DNA of 33,519 nucleotides, from the IMG/VR virus record IMGVR_UViG_3300025543_000111, positions 1 through 33,519 of that record; one strand, given 5' to 3'. Below, in pieces: positions 1-6,812 of the stretch; position 1 is the first letter of the stretch, and each line of letters opens with the position of its first letter. The position numbers and the translations under genes were made by a program. A model generated the notes under the pieces. That model worked only from the letters and a program-made list of their open reading frames with translations. It searched no databases and was not told the DNA's origin. This stretch comes from a virus.

Positions 1-288
1 CCTGACAAGGGCAACGACTACATACTGTCAGTATCACAGTCAGATGAAGATTATCTTGAGGTATGCCTGATGGTTTACATACCAAACAAGAAGGGCTATG
101 CACTAGAGGGTAACAGGCTACAGGTCTATGACATTCACGAACTGTTTGAGATTATCTATGAGGCCATTGAACATGACGAGTTGTCTATCTTTCTTAATCA
201 TTACGAGATAGAACTTGACAGCAGTAACGATAACGTGCTAAGTCTGGTGGTAGATAATGACTGGCCTGTTGATAGGGCAGATGACTGA
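1..288 (+). CDS. hypothetical protein, 5'-truncated by the window edge
   Basis: The frame is open from the first base to the TGA at 286-288, so the gene probably begins upstream of the window. An ATG at 70 with a GAGG nine bases upstream is an alternative true start and would give a 72-residue protein. The protein is acidic, with a central stretch rich in Ile, Phe, Glu and Tyr (VYDIHELFEIIYEAIEHDE) that looks helical. I recognise no domain. It sits in the early, pre-polymerase region where T7-like phages carry small host-takeover proteins, but no function can be assigned. Confidence 0.55.
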   Translation, partial: PDKGNDYILSVSQSDEDYLEVCLMVYIPNKKGYALEGNRLQVYDIHELFEIIYEAIEHDELSIFLNHYEIELDSSNDNVLSLVVDNDWPVDRADD

Positions 289-342
289 TGAAGATAACAC
301 CAGTACATAAAGCAATCATGCAATCAAGAAGGAAGCAAAGCA

Positions 343-594
343 ATGACCGATCATATGAAAGAGTATCACAAGCGCGAAGCAGCACGAAAGAAAGCAAAGA
401 AGGACTTGCTAAAGGCACTCAATGCAGACCAGCAGCAAGCACTAAAGGACATGAATGAGATTGTTGGGGATGTACTACAGACTTTGACTGAGTGTCAGGA
501 TGTGTGGCTATCTCAAGTGGGTAAGCTAGAGACTGCTTACTATCGGGTAAACAATCTAGTATGGAGTAAGGACGATGGAAGAACTACCACTTGA
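343..594 (+). CDS. small hypothetical early protein
   Basis: 83 residues. AAGGA lies about nine bases before the ATG. The N-terminal third is very basic (KREAARKKAKKDLLK), followed by a long probable helix with Leu/Val spacing (residues 25-65). The composition suggests an all-helical, possibly nucleic-acid-binding or coiled-coil protein. There is no recognisable family. A second in-frame ATG at 355 is possible. The end overlaps the start of the next small gene by 20 bases. Function unknown. Confidence 0.55.
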   Translation: MTDHMKEYHKREAARKKAKKDLLKALNADQQQALKDMNEIVGDVLQTLTECQDVWLSQVGKLETAYYRVNNLVWSKDDGRTTT

Positions 595-745
595 CCATGA
601 GCCTAGCCTTGACCATTGGGCTAAATGTTTAGCTGATGATGACATAGCTACAGGCTACCATACTAATTGGGATTATGCCTATGAACAGGCATGGCATCAG
701 CTTGATGCTGAGTATAATTACAACTACGAATATCAATGGTATTAG
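575..745 (+). CDS. small acidic hypothetical protein (56 aa)
   Basis: A 56-residue frame starting inside the end of the previous gene (AAGG just before the ATG, spacing short) and ending with TAG at 743-745, directly before the next gene. The protein is acidic and rich in His, Trp and Tyr, with a C-terminal run of Tyr/Asn (EYNYNYEYQWY). No family is recognised. The tight packing between two other small genes and the absence of any other good frame here support it being real, but it is short. Confidence 0.45.
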   Translation: MEELPLDHEPSLDHWAKCLADDDIATGYHTNWDYAYEQAWHQLDAEYNYNYEYQWY

Positions 746-763
746 ATGAAGGGGGTAACTACG

Positions 764-958
764 ATGCCTAACTACAAGCACCAGCTAACACGCAACAAGT
801 ACGATGATGCCTATGTCATGGGATATCACAACGGCTATCACGCTGTGAAGTACGACAACCAGTATGATAAGGATACCTTAGCTGAGTATCACATCAAGTT
901 TAAGCATGGGTATATAGCAGGTAAACTACTAAGAGTTAAAGAAGAGGCAGGGGTATGA
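764..958 (+). CDS. small hypothetical early protein (64 aa)
   Basis: An in-frame ATG exists at 746, but the ATG at 764 is preceded by AGGGGG at a normal distance, so 764 is chosen. The protein is rich in Tyr, His, Lys and Asp, with paired GYHNGYH and FKHGYIAGK stretches, suggesting a small helical repeat of the kind seen in phage early proteins. The stop overlaps the next start (ATGA at 955). No function can be named. Confidence 0.55.
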   Translation: MPNYKHQLTRNKYDDAYVMGYHNGYHAVKYDNQYDKDTLAEYHIKFKHGYIAGKLLRVKEEAGV

Positions 959-1128
959 GCATGGGGTTCAAGCGTTGTCCATACTGTAACAACTGTGAGG
1001 CTGAAGCCTTGTATGCAGTGGATGGATTGATTGAGTGGTTCTGTCTTAGCTGTCTGGCTGAGTGGACAGAAGAACCAGAAGTAGACAGTAGGCCTGACTA
1101 TGATGACAATGAACAACGGTACTTATAG
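955..1128 (+). CDS. small zinc-ribbon protein (57 aa)
   Basis: 57 residues. Cysteines at 8, 11 and 14 (CPYCNNC) and at 30 and 33 (CLSC) form a clear zinc-ribbon pattern, followed by an acidic tail. The start overlaps the previous stop as ATGA, and GGCAGGGG immediately upstream serves as ribosome binding site. Small zinc-ribbon proteins in phage early regions often bind nucleic acid or host transcription proteins, but nothing here fixes the target. An in-frame ATG two codons later is an alternative start. Confidence 0.6.
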   Translation: MSMGFKRCPYCNNCEAEALYAVDGLIEWFCLSCLAEWTEEPEVDSRPDYDDNEQRYL

Positions 1129-1278
1129 ATGGATGTATTTATTGGGGTGATGATTGCCTTGATGTTAGGTGCAGGTGTAATGCAAAGTGTAAGTAACAAT
1201 GGCATGTATCCAGCAGTTCATTTCATCTTTATGATGATAACAGTAGTAGGCATACCGATACTACACATAGTTAGTTAA
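1129..1278 (+). CDS. small membrane protein (49 aa)
   Basis: 49 residues, almost entirely hydrophobic: one membrane segment at about residues 3-22 and a second at about 28-47, joined by a short polar turn (SNNGMYP). The ATG directly follows the TAG of the zinc-ribbon gene with no Shine-Dalgarno sequence, so translation would depend on coupling. It precedes the RNA polymerase gene. Function unknown; an early membrane protein could act in exclusion or modify the host envelope, but that is only a guess. Confidence 0.45.
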   Translation: MDVFIGVMIALMLGAGVMQSVSNNGMYPAVHFIFMMITVVGIPILHIVS

Positions 1279-1306
1279 GTTAATAGATGTGAAAGGGGGT
1301 CTTCCT

Positions 1307-2080
1307 TTGGGGTACACTTTAGAGAATCAACTAGCCTTAGAGATGGAGATGCTCAACGCTGGTGTTGACAGGTTCAACAAGGAAAAGGATAAGGGTATAG
1401 ACAAGGGGCGTGAGTCCACCACACTACACGGCAGGACTATCATTGCTACAGTGGTAGCAGGTACAGCGCAGGGTGTGGAAAGACTACAGACTACACCGAC
1501 TAGCAACAGAGACATAGCCTATAAGAAACTGTCAGGCATGGATGCACAGAAGGTAGCATACCTAGCACTAGTGTCTATGGTTGATGGTATCAGCAAGGCT
1601 AACACGCTAATGAATGTAGCAAAGTCTATCGGTGCTAACGTAGAGATGCAGGACAGGCTAGAGAAGTGGATCAAGTTAGAGGGTAGTGTTGCTCGTAACA
1701 CAATCAAGAAGGCTAATGAGAAGGGTGCTGTTGCTAGACGCTACGGCCTCACACACAAGATGAACAAGGATGGCTATGGTGACCTAGCTTGGAGTAAGGA
1801 AGAGCGTATCCATGTAGGCCTGAGGCTCGTTGACTGCATCATCCAGAACACAGGCATCGTTAGGTTAGAGAAGCAGCATACAAGTAGGAACAAAACGACT
1901 ACGTTCCTGAGGGCTACACCTATCACTGAGGAGTGGGTATCTGCCTTCAATGACCACATGTCTACCACTCGTCCACGTTGGTCTCCATGTATCATAGTAC
2001 CTAAGGACTGGACAGATGTTGAGGGTGGTGGATACTATGGAGAGTTCTTGGATAAACTACCAATCGTAAGAAGGGGATAA
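1307..2080 (+). CDS. T7-type RNA polymerase, N-terminal part (first of two frames)
   Basis: 257 residues that line up along their length with the T7 RNA polymerase N-terminal region, including an IHVGLR segment (T7 IHVGVR), the NTGIVRL segment and the GGGYY/LPIVR segment. I chose TTG at 1307 because AAAGGGGG lies seven bases upstream; GTG at 1289 keeps the same frame but has no such signal. The frame stops at TAA 2078-2080, ahead of the template-binding R-x-R motif and all catalytic residues, and the next frame begins one base later. Alone it could not catalyse transcription. Either it pairs with the downstream protein as a two-subunit enzyme or the two are one gene interrupted by a frameshift. 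Confidence 0.85.
   Translation: MGYTLENQLALEMEMLNAGVDRFNKEKDKGIDKGRESTTLHGRTIIATVVAGTAQGVERLQTTPTSNRDIAYKKLSGMDAQKVAYLALVSMVDGISKANTLMNVAKSIGANVEMQDRLEKWIKLEGSVARNTIKKANEKGAVARRYGLTHKMNKDGYGDLAWSKEERIHVGLRLVDCIIQNTGIVRLEKQHTSRNKTTTFLRATPITEEWVSAFNDHMSTTRPRWSPCIIVPKDWTDVEGGGYYGEFLDKLPIVRRG
1311..1323 (-). promoter_or_regulatory. inverted copy of the candidate phage promoter core
   Basis: Read on the minus strand this is TCTAAAGTGTACC, identical over 13 bases to the motif at 3733 and 12450. It lies in the first codons of the RNA polymerase gene and would direct transcription leftward, antisense to the early genes. An exact 13-base match in 33.5 kb on two strands is unlikely by chance (about one in a thousand), but coding sequence can carry such a match without function. 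Confidence 0.3.
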
Positions 2081-2081
2081 G
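2071..2081 (+). promoter_or_regulatory. ribosome binding site and one-base frame change between RNA polymerase halves
   Basis: AAGGGG (2071-2076) lies five bases before the ATG at 2082, so the second half could be translated independently or by coupling to the TAA at 2078-2080. The same four-G run is the point where the frame changes: with three Gs the two frames would read through as R-D-K-M-I-H-H with no stop. Confidence 0.6.
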
Positions 2082-3731
2082 ATGATACACCACATGAACA
2101 AGCTGCGAAAGCAGGACTTATCTCAAGAGTTTGCTTGTCTTAACACACTGCAACACACACCGTGGCAGATCAACCAGCCTGTGTTAAGCATTGTTAGACA
2201 GGTGTGGGATAGTGGACAGGAGTGGGCAGGTCTACCAGCTAGGACAGACAGACCACTACTAGCCTACCCATTCAGCAAGGAACCAGCAGAGATGAACGAT
2301 GCTGAACGTGCAGAGTTTAAGAACTGGTCAAGGAAGCGTAACGAAACCTATGCCTACAACAACAAGACAGTAAGCAAGCGCATCCAGATTGAGCGTACAC
2401 TACAGACAGCAGAACGATACGCAAGGTATGATGAGTTCTACTATGTATGGCAGAATGATTTCAGGTCACGCAAGTATGCTAACAGTACGTTCATGTCACC
2501 TCAGTCTGCTGATTGGAGCAAGGGACTGTTGACATTCAAGCGAGGCAAGGCTATCAACAACTGGCATGACGCACGTTGGTTGTGTATCCATGGTGCTAAC
2601 CTGTATGGTAACGACAAGATCACACTAGACCAGCGCGAGGGCTGGGCGTGGGACAATGCAGATGAAGTCAAACGTGTAGCAGATAACCCATATGATAATA
2701 CATGGTGGCTGGACGCTGACAAGCCATGGCAATTCCTTGGCTGGTGTATAGAGTTTGCTGGCCTAGTCAAGCAGGGCTGGGGGTATGTGTCACACCTGCC
2801 TACGTCTGCTGATGGTAGCTGCAATGGACTGCAACACCTGTCTGCTATCCTTCAGGATGCTAAGGGTGGTAAGGCTACCAACCTGATACCTGCTGACCTG
2901 CCTCAAGATATCTATACTGAGGTAGCAGAGGGAGCATCACAGTCTATTGGTAGGCTGGCTAATGAGGGTGACATTTTAGCCAAAAAAATTATGGAGTTTG
3001 GTATCAATCGCACACTCACCAAAAGACCAGTGATGATTGTCCCATACTCAGGCACACTACACGCATGTAAGGGCTACATCCATGAGGCTATACAGGATAG
3101 GGTAGAGAAGGGAGAGCCTAACATCTTTGGTGATGACATGTTCAAGGCTAGTGTCATGCTGTCTATCCATGTATGGGATGCTATCAATGGTGTCATTGAG
3201 TCAGCAAGGCAGGTGATGGACTACGTTAAGGATGTTGGTGCTGTCTATGCACAACACAACAAGCACATGCAGTGGGTCACACCTACTAACTGGCTGGTCA
3301 TGCAGAACTACCATGACGTAGACAAGAAGCGTATCAAGACACACATCAATGGCAACCTGTTGCAGTTAGTATTCAACAGTGACGTTGAGAACACAGTGAG
3401 TAAGAAGCGTACTGCATCAGGGGCTAGCCCTAACTTCATACACTCTATGGATGCAGCAGCTATGACTAAGACTATCAACAGTAGTAAGAGGGAAGGCATC
3501 AATGACTTTGCCATGGTGCATGACAGCTACGGCACACACAGTACTGACATGCCACGCCTGTCTCAGATACTACGCGAAGAGTTTGTAAAGATGTATACAG
3601 AACATGATGTGTTGACAGAGTTAAGACAACATGCTACTGTTGTACTAGGTACTGAAGATGTACCGCAACCACCAGCGAAGGGTACGCTAGACCTGAATAA
3701 GATACTGAACTCACAGTACTTTTTCGCATAG
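2082..3731 (+). CDS. T7-type RNA polymerase, catalytic part (second of two frames)
   Basis: 549 residues matching the C-terminal two thirds of single-subunit phage RNA polymerases. Visible landmarks: DFRSR near residue 130 (T7 DWRGR), the ADGSCNGLQH motif with catalytic Asp244 (T7 Asp537), RTLTKRPVM with Lys314 and Tyr322 (T7 Lys631, Tyr639), ASPNFIHSMD, and VHDSYGT with catalytic Asp481 (T7 Asp812). It ends in YFFA, like the FAFA end of T7. Together with the upstream frame it gives about 806 residues, against 883 in T7, with no residues missing at the join. All catalytic residues are present, so the enzyme is probably active and transcribes the middle and late genes. Confidence 0.9.
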   Translation: MIHHMNKLRKQDLSQEFACLNTLQHTPWQINQPVLSIVRQVWDSGQEWAGLPARTDRPLLAYPFSKEPAEMNDAERAEFKNWSRKRNETYAYNNKTVSKRIQIERTLQTAERYARYDEFYYVWQNDFRSRKYANSTFMSPQSADWSKGLLTFKRGKAINNWHDARWLCIHGANLYGNDKITLDQREGWAWDNADEVKRVADNPYDNTWWLDADKPWQFLGWCIEFAGLVKQGWGYVSHLPTSADGSCNGLQHLSAILQDAKGGKATNLIPADLPQDIYTEVAEGASQSIGRLANEGDILAKKIMEFGINRTLTKRPVMIVPYSGTLHACKGYIHEAIQDRVEKGEPNIFGDDMFKASVMLSIHVWDAINGVIESARQVMDYVKDVGAVYAQHNKHMQWVTPTNWLVMQNYHDVDKKRIKTHINGNLLQLVFNSDVENTVSKKRTASGASPNFIHSMDAAAMTKTINSSKREGINDFAMVHDSYGTHSTDMPRLSQILREEFVKMYTEHDVLTELRQHATVVLGTEDVPQPPAKGTLDLNKILNSQYFFA

Positions 3732-3732
3732 T

Positions 3733-3748
3733 TCTAAAGTGTACCTCT
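3733..3748 (+). promoter_or_regulatory. candidate phage RNA polymerase promoter before the SSB gene
   Basis: TCTAAAGTGTACCTCT, starting two bases after the RNA polymerase stop and ending 30 bases before the SSB start. An identical 16-base copy lies at 12450, just before the structural block. Identical motifs in two intergenic positions ahead of major transcription blocks are what one expects of promoters for the phage-encoded polymerase. The transcription start base cannot be read from sequence alone. Confidence 0.6.
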
Positions 3749-3778
3749 AGCCTAACTAACCATCGTAAGGAGTACGAT

Positions 3779-4396
3779 ATGATTATTAAAGGAACAGCAA
3801 TGTGGGCTAAGGTCTTTGAACCAGACACTCGCTTTGTACCAGAAGGTGAATACTCAGCACAGGTTATTGTACCTGAGGCAGAAGCAGCAGAAGTTTGTGA
3901 ACAGCTAGAGAAACTCATTGAGGTTGAGTTCGCCAAGGCTGTCAAGGAGAAGCCAGCACTCAAGGCTACCCTGTCCAAGCGTCCAGTTGTAGAGCCACAG
4001 CTTGATGATGCCGGTGATCCAACAGGTAACGTGATCTTCAAGACTAAGCTGAAGGCACGGATCAAGACTAAGGCTGGCGTCACTAAAGAACAGAAGGTCT
4101 TTGTCTATGATGCTAAGAAGAACCTGATGCCTAGCTCAGTAGCAGTAGGTAATGGGTCAGTCATCAAGGTAGCAGTTGAACCATTCCCTTATGTGATGCA
4201 GTCAACCAAGCAGGTTGGTGTGTCACTACGCCTAAAGGGTGTGCAGGTCATTGACTTGGTAGAGTATGGCAACCCTGCTGCCTCTATGTTTGACGAAGAG
4301 GATGGCTATGTAGCCACAGCAGTAGCTAAGGATGACATGGCTGACAGCTTTGAAGATGATGTGGTGGTAGATGACGATGACCAAGGGGACTTTTGA
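3779..4396 (+). CDS. single-stranded DNA-binding protein (T7 gp2.5-like)
   Basis: 205 residues (T7 gp2.5 is 232). It would coat single-stranded DNA at the replication fork and contact the polymerase and helicase through its tail. The N-terminal 175 residues look like an OB-fold with alternating hydrophobic and charged strands. The C-terminus is strongly acidic (about residues 183-205) and ends in Asp-Phe, the aromatic terminus typical of gp2.5. AAGGAG lies shortly upstream of the ATG. It is the first gene after a candidate phage promoter and overlaps the endonuclease gene by 26 bases. The family call rests on the acidic aromatic tail and gene order more than on one motif. Confidence 0.8.
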   Translation: MIIKGTAMWAKVFEPDTRFVPEGEYSAQVIVPEAEAAEVCEQLEKLIEVEFAKAVKEKPALKATLSKRPVVEPQLDDAGDPTGNVIFKTKLKARIKTKAGVTKEQKVFVYDAKKNLMPSSVAVGNGSVIKVAVEPFPYVMQSTKQVGVSLRLKGVQVIDLVEYGNPAASMFDEEDGYVATAVAKDDMADSFEDDVVVDDDDQGDF

Positions 4397-4736
4397 GGCA
4401 CGTGTCATCTCAGACTTAAATGAACGTGGCGTTCCATATGTATACGAGCCAGAGAAACTGGCCTACCATGTGGAGCGTCACTACATCCCTGACTTAGCTA
4501 TCGGTAGTATGATTGTAGAACTCAAGGGTTATCTTAGACAGGATAGCCAGCGTAAGATGAAGGCAGTGAAGGCACAGTATCCAGAGTTGGATGTACGCTT
4601 TGTCTTTCAGAACGCTAGTGCTACAATACAGGGTGCTAAGAAAAGAAAGGATGGGTCTAAGATGACATGCGGAGAGTGGGCAGACCGACAAGGGTTTGTC
4701 TGGGCAGAAGGAACTATACCTAAGGAGTGGTTATGA
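4371..4736 (+). CDS. endonuclease I, Holliday-junction resolvase (T7 gp3-like)
   Basis: 121 residues (T7 gp3 is 149). It cuts branched DNA and helps break down host DNA and resolve replication intermediates. The nuclease residues are visible in order: Glu9 (FEARV), Asp41 (YIPDL), Glu50 and Lys52 (VELKG), matching T7 Glu20, Asp55, Glu65 and Lys67. The PELDVRFVF segment matches T7 PELDIRIVF, and the end (IPKEWL) matches IPAEWI. ATGs at 4371 and 4377 are both possible. The start lies inside the SSB tail codons and the stop overlaps the next start (ATGA). T7 gp3 is a dimer with swapped domains, and this is probably the same. Confidence 0.9.
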   Translation: MTMTKGTFEARVISDLNERGVPYVYEPEKLAYHVERHYIPDLAIGSMIVELKGYLRQDSQRKMKAVKAQYPELDVRFVFQNASATIQGAKKRKDGSKMTCGEWADRQGFVWAEGTIPKEWL

Positions 4737-4954
4737 AAAAGTTTACAGTAGTATATAACGACGTATATTATCTTAAAGGTATCAAGAACAAACACATGAT
4801 AGTTGAGTGGGTTGAGGGTAAGGACATGCACGATGCTATGCATACTCATTATCAATCAATTCTTGATGAAGGCATGGAAGTAGAAGATGTCATCTACTTT
4901 GAGGGTGAACTAAATTATGACACACCAGAAGAAGTCAGTGAGGTAGCAGCATGA
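4733..4954 (+). CDS. hypothetical protein (73 aa)
   Basis: 73 residues. I chose ATG 4733, in an ATGA overlap with the endonuclease stop and with AAGGAG five bases upstream, rather than the GTG two codons earlier. The N-terminus is basic and aromatic (KKFTVVYNDVYYLKG), the C-terminal half very acidic. The alternating hydrophobic pattern suggests a small alpha/beta fold. No family is recognised. It overlaps the next gene by four bases, so it is part of the replication operon. Confidence 0.6.
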   Translation: MKKFTVVYNDVYYLKGIKNKHMIVEWVEGKDMHDAMHTHYQSILDEGMEVEDVIYFEGELNYDTPEEVSEVAA

Positions 4955-5202
4955 GTGTCATTGACATCAAAGAAGAATGGGTATCCGAAGTAGATATGAA
5001 CGCTGAGTTTGGTGCATATGGTTTGAGTGTATCAGTCTATCTAGATCAACATGAACTAGCAGAGTCTGTTAGTTATCAAGACATGGCACATGCTATGCTA
5101 TCCGATGACATCAAGTATGATGATGATCTAATCTTAGAGATAGCTAACGGACTAGAGAACACTGCACAAACCTTGAGGAATGGGCTAGGTGGAAGAGAGT
5201 AG
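4951..5202 (+). CDS. hypothetical acidic protein (83 aa)
   Basis: 83 residues, acidic, starting in the ATGA overlap with the previous stop. A likely helix spans about residues 32-50 (HELAESVSYQDMAHAML) and a second lies near the C-terminus (ILEIANGLENTAQTLRNGL). It overlaps the primase-helicase start by 14 bases. No domain is recognised; the position suggests an accessory replication or host-interaction role, which is only inference. Confidence 0.55.
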   Translation: MSVIDIKEEWVSEVDMNAEFGAYGLSVSVYLDQHELAESVSYQDMAHAMLSDDIKYDDDLILEIANGLENTAQTLRNGLGGRE

Positions 5203-6796
5203 CGAACTCATTGGGCATGAAGCCTGTTTGAAATGTGGCAGTAGTGATGCCAATGCTTTCTATACTGACGGTCATCACTACTGTTTCTCTTGCAACACTT
5301 ACACCCCACCAGAAGGAGAAGAGATGCAGACAGTAGTTAAGATGTTTAACTATGGCAATGACTTCTTAACACCAGAAGTTACTGACCTACCCAAGCGTAG
5401 GATCAACGAGAAGACTGCTAGGCATTGGGGTTATGGAGTGGCTGAGTACCATGGTAAGAAGGTACAGGTAGCCAGCTACTACAACAAGGAGGGCGAGGTG
5501 GTAGCACAGAAGCTACGCTTTGCTAACAAAGACTTCAGTGTTATAGGTAGCCTAAAGGATGCTGGCCTGTATGGTCAACACCTATGCCGTGACAGTGGTA
5601 AGATGATTACTATTGTAGAGGGTGAGCTTGATGCGCTAAGTGTTAGTCAAGTTTTTGACAACAAGTATAGTGTGGTATCCCTACCCTCAGGTGCAGCCGG
5701 AGCAAAGAAAGCAATAGCCAAACAGATTGAATGGCTATGTGGATACGACAGCATTGTCCTAATGTTTGACAATGATGCAGTGGGTCAGGCTGCTGCACTA
5801 GAGTGTGCTAAGATACTACCACCTGACAAATGTAAGATCGCCAAGCTACCCCTCAAGGATGCTAGCGAGATGTTACAGGATGGTAGGACTGCTGAACTGA
5901 TTGACGCAGTGTGGTCTGCTAAGACATACAGACCTGATGGTATCCTAGCTGGTACTGATGTGTGGGATATAATTATTGCTAACGATGATAAGGATTCGGT
6001 AGCCTACCCATACGCAGGACTACAAGAGAAGACAGGTGGTTGTCGTAAGGGCGAGATCGTTACGGTGACAGCAGGTAGTGGTATCGGTAAGAGCCAGTTG
6101 GCTAGAGAGTTTGCACATAGCTTCCTCAGTCATGGTCACACCATTGGATACATAGCACTAGAAGAGAACGTCAAGCGTACCTCACTAGGTCTGATGTCCA
6201 TTGAACTTAACAAGCCACTACACCTACGCAACCATGACGTACCAGAAGAAGAACTACGCCGTGCCTTTGATGCAACAGTGGGATCAGGTAGAGTATACTT
6301 GTATGACCATTGGGGTAGCACTGACAGTGAGAACCTACTGTCTAAGATTAGATACTTGGTTCGCAGTTGTGAGTGTGACTACATCATCCTTGACCACCTG
6401 AGTATTATTGTCTCAGGTCTAGAGGGTGGAGATGAACGCCGTATCATTGACAATACCATGACAGCCTTACGCTCACTGGTAGAGGAACTCAACTGTGGTA
6501 TGGTACTAGTGTCTCACCTCAAGCGTCCGTCTGGTGACAGGGGACATGAGGATGGCGCACAGACTAGCATGTCACAACTACGTGGCAGTGCTGCTATCGG
6601 TCAGCTAAGTGACATGGTGATAGGCATGGAAAGGAACCAACAGGATACTGACAGACCTAACGTCAGTAACATCAGGGTCTTGAAGAACAGATGGTCAGGC
6701 GATACAGGCATAGCGTGTAGTCTTGAATACATTTCAGATACTGGACGTATGAATGAGATAGCATGGCAAGAAGAAGAAATAGAAATAGAATTTTAA
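5189..6796 (+). CDS. bifunctional primase-helicase (T7 gp4-like)
   Basis: 535 residues (T7 gp4A is 566). It unwinds the fork and makes RNA primers. In order: a zinc-binding module with Cys13, Cys16, Cys32 and Cys35; a TOPRIM primase domain with VEGELD (Glu144) and Asp194/Asp196 in FDNDAVG; and a RecA-like hexameric helicase with Walker A GSGIGKS near residues 295-301 and a Walker B strand YIILDH with Asp402. The start is GTG at 5189, with GAGGA about ten bases upstream, inside the end of the previous gene. An in-frame ATG at 5324 (Met46) has its own strong ribosome binding site and would give a helicase-only short form. Confidence 0.93.
   Translation: MEESSELIGHEACLKCGSSDANAFYTDGHHYCFSCNTYTPPEGEEMQTVVKMFNYGNDFLTPEVTDLPKRRINEKTARHWGYGVAEYHGKKVQVASYYNKEGEVVAQKLRFANKDFSVIGSLKDAGLYGQHLCRDSGKMITIVEGELDALSVSQVFDNKYSVVSLPSGAAGAKKAIAKQIEWLCGYDSIVLMFDNDAVGQAAALECAKILPPDKCKIAKLPLKDASEMLQDGRTAELIDAVWSAKTYRPDGILAGTDVWDIIIANDDKDSVAYPYAGLQEKTGGCRKGEIVTVTAGSGIGKSQLAREFAHSFLSHGHTIGYIALEENVKRTSLGLMSIELNKPLHLRNHDVPEEELRRAFDATVGSGRVYLYDHWGSTDSENLLSKIRYLVRSCECDYIILDHLSIIVSGLEGGDERRIIDNTMTALRSLVEELNCGMVLVSHLKRPSGDRGHEDGAQTSMSQLRGSAAIGQLSDMVIGMERNQQDTDRPNVSNIRVLKNRWSGDTGIACSLEYISDTGRMNEIAWQEEEIEIEF
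5311..5326 (+). promoter_or_regulatory. internal ribosome binding site for short form of primase-helicase
   Basis: AGAAGGAG at 5311-5318, then five bases, then an in-frame ATG at 5324 (Met46), immediately after the zinc-binding module. T7 gene 4 is known to produce 4A and a zinc-less 4B from such an internal start (Met64). The signal here is better than that of the full-length GTG start. Confidence 0.65.
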
Positions 6797-6812
6797 TAGT
6801 GCGGAGACACAA

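Noticed and set aside
288-458. Alternative 56-codon frame starting in the stop of the first gene
   Set aside because: Its product is a shifted reading of the Lys/Ala-rich gene at 343, with odd Ser/Arg/Lys composition; the 343 frame has a better signal and ends in line with the next gene.
2982-2988. Run of seven A in the RNA polymerase catalytic gene as a slippery site
   Set aside because: The frame is gcC-AAA-AAA-Att, which does not form the tandem slip pattern, and the protein continues normally through the active site.
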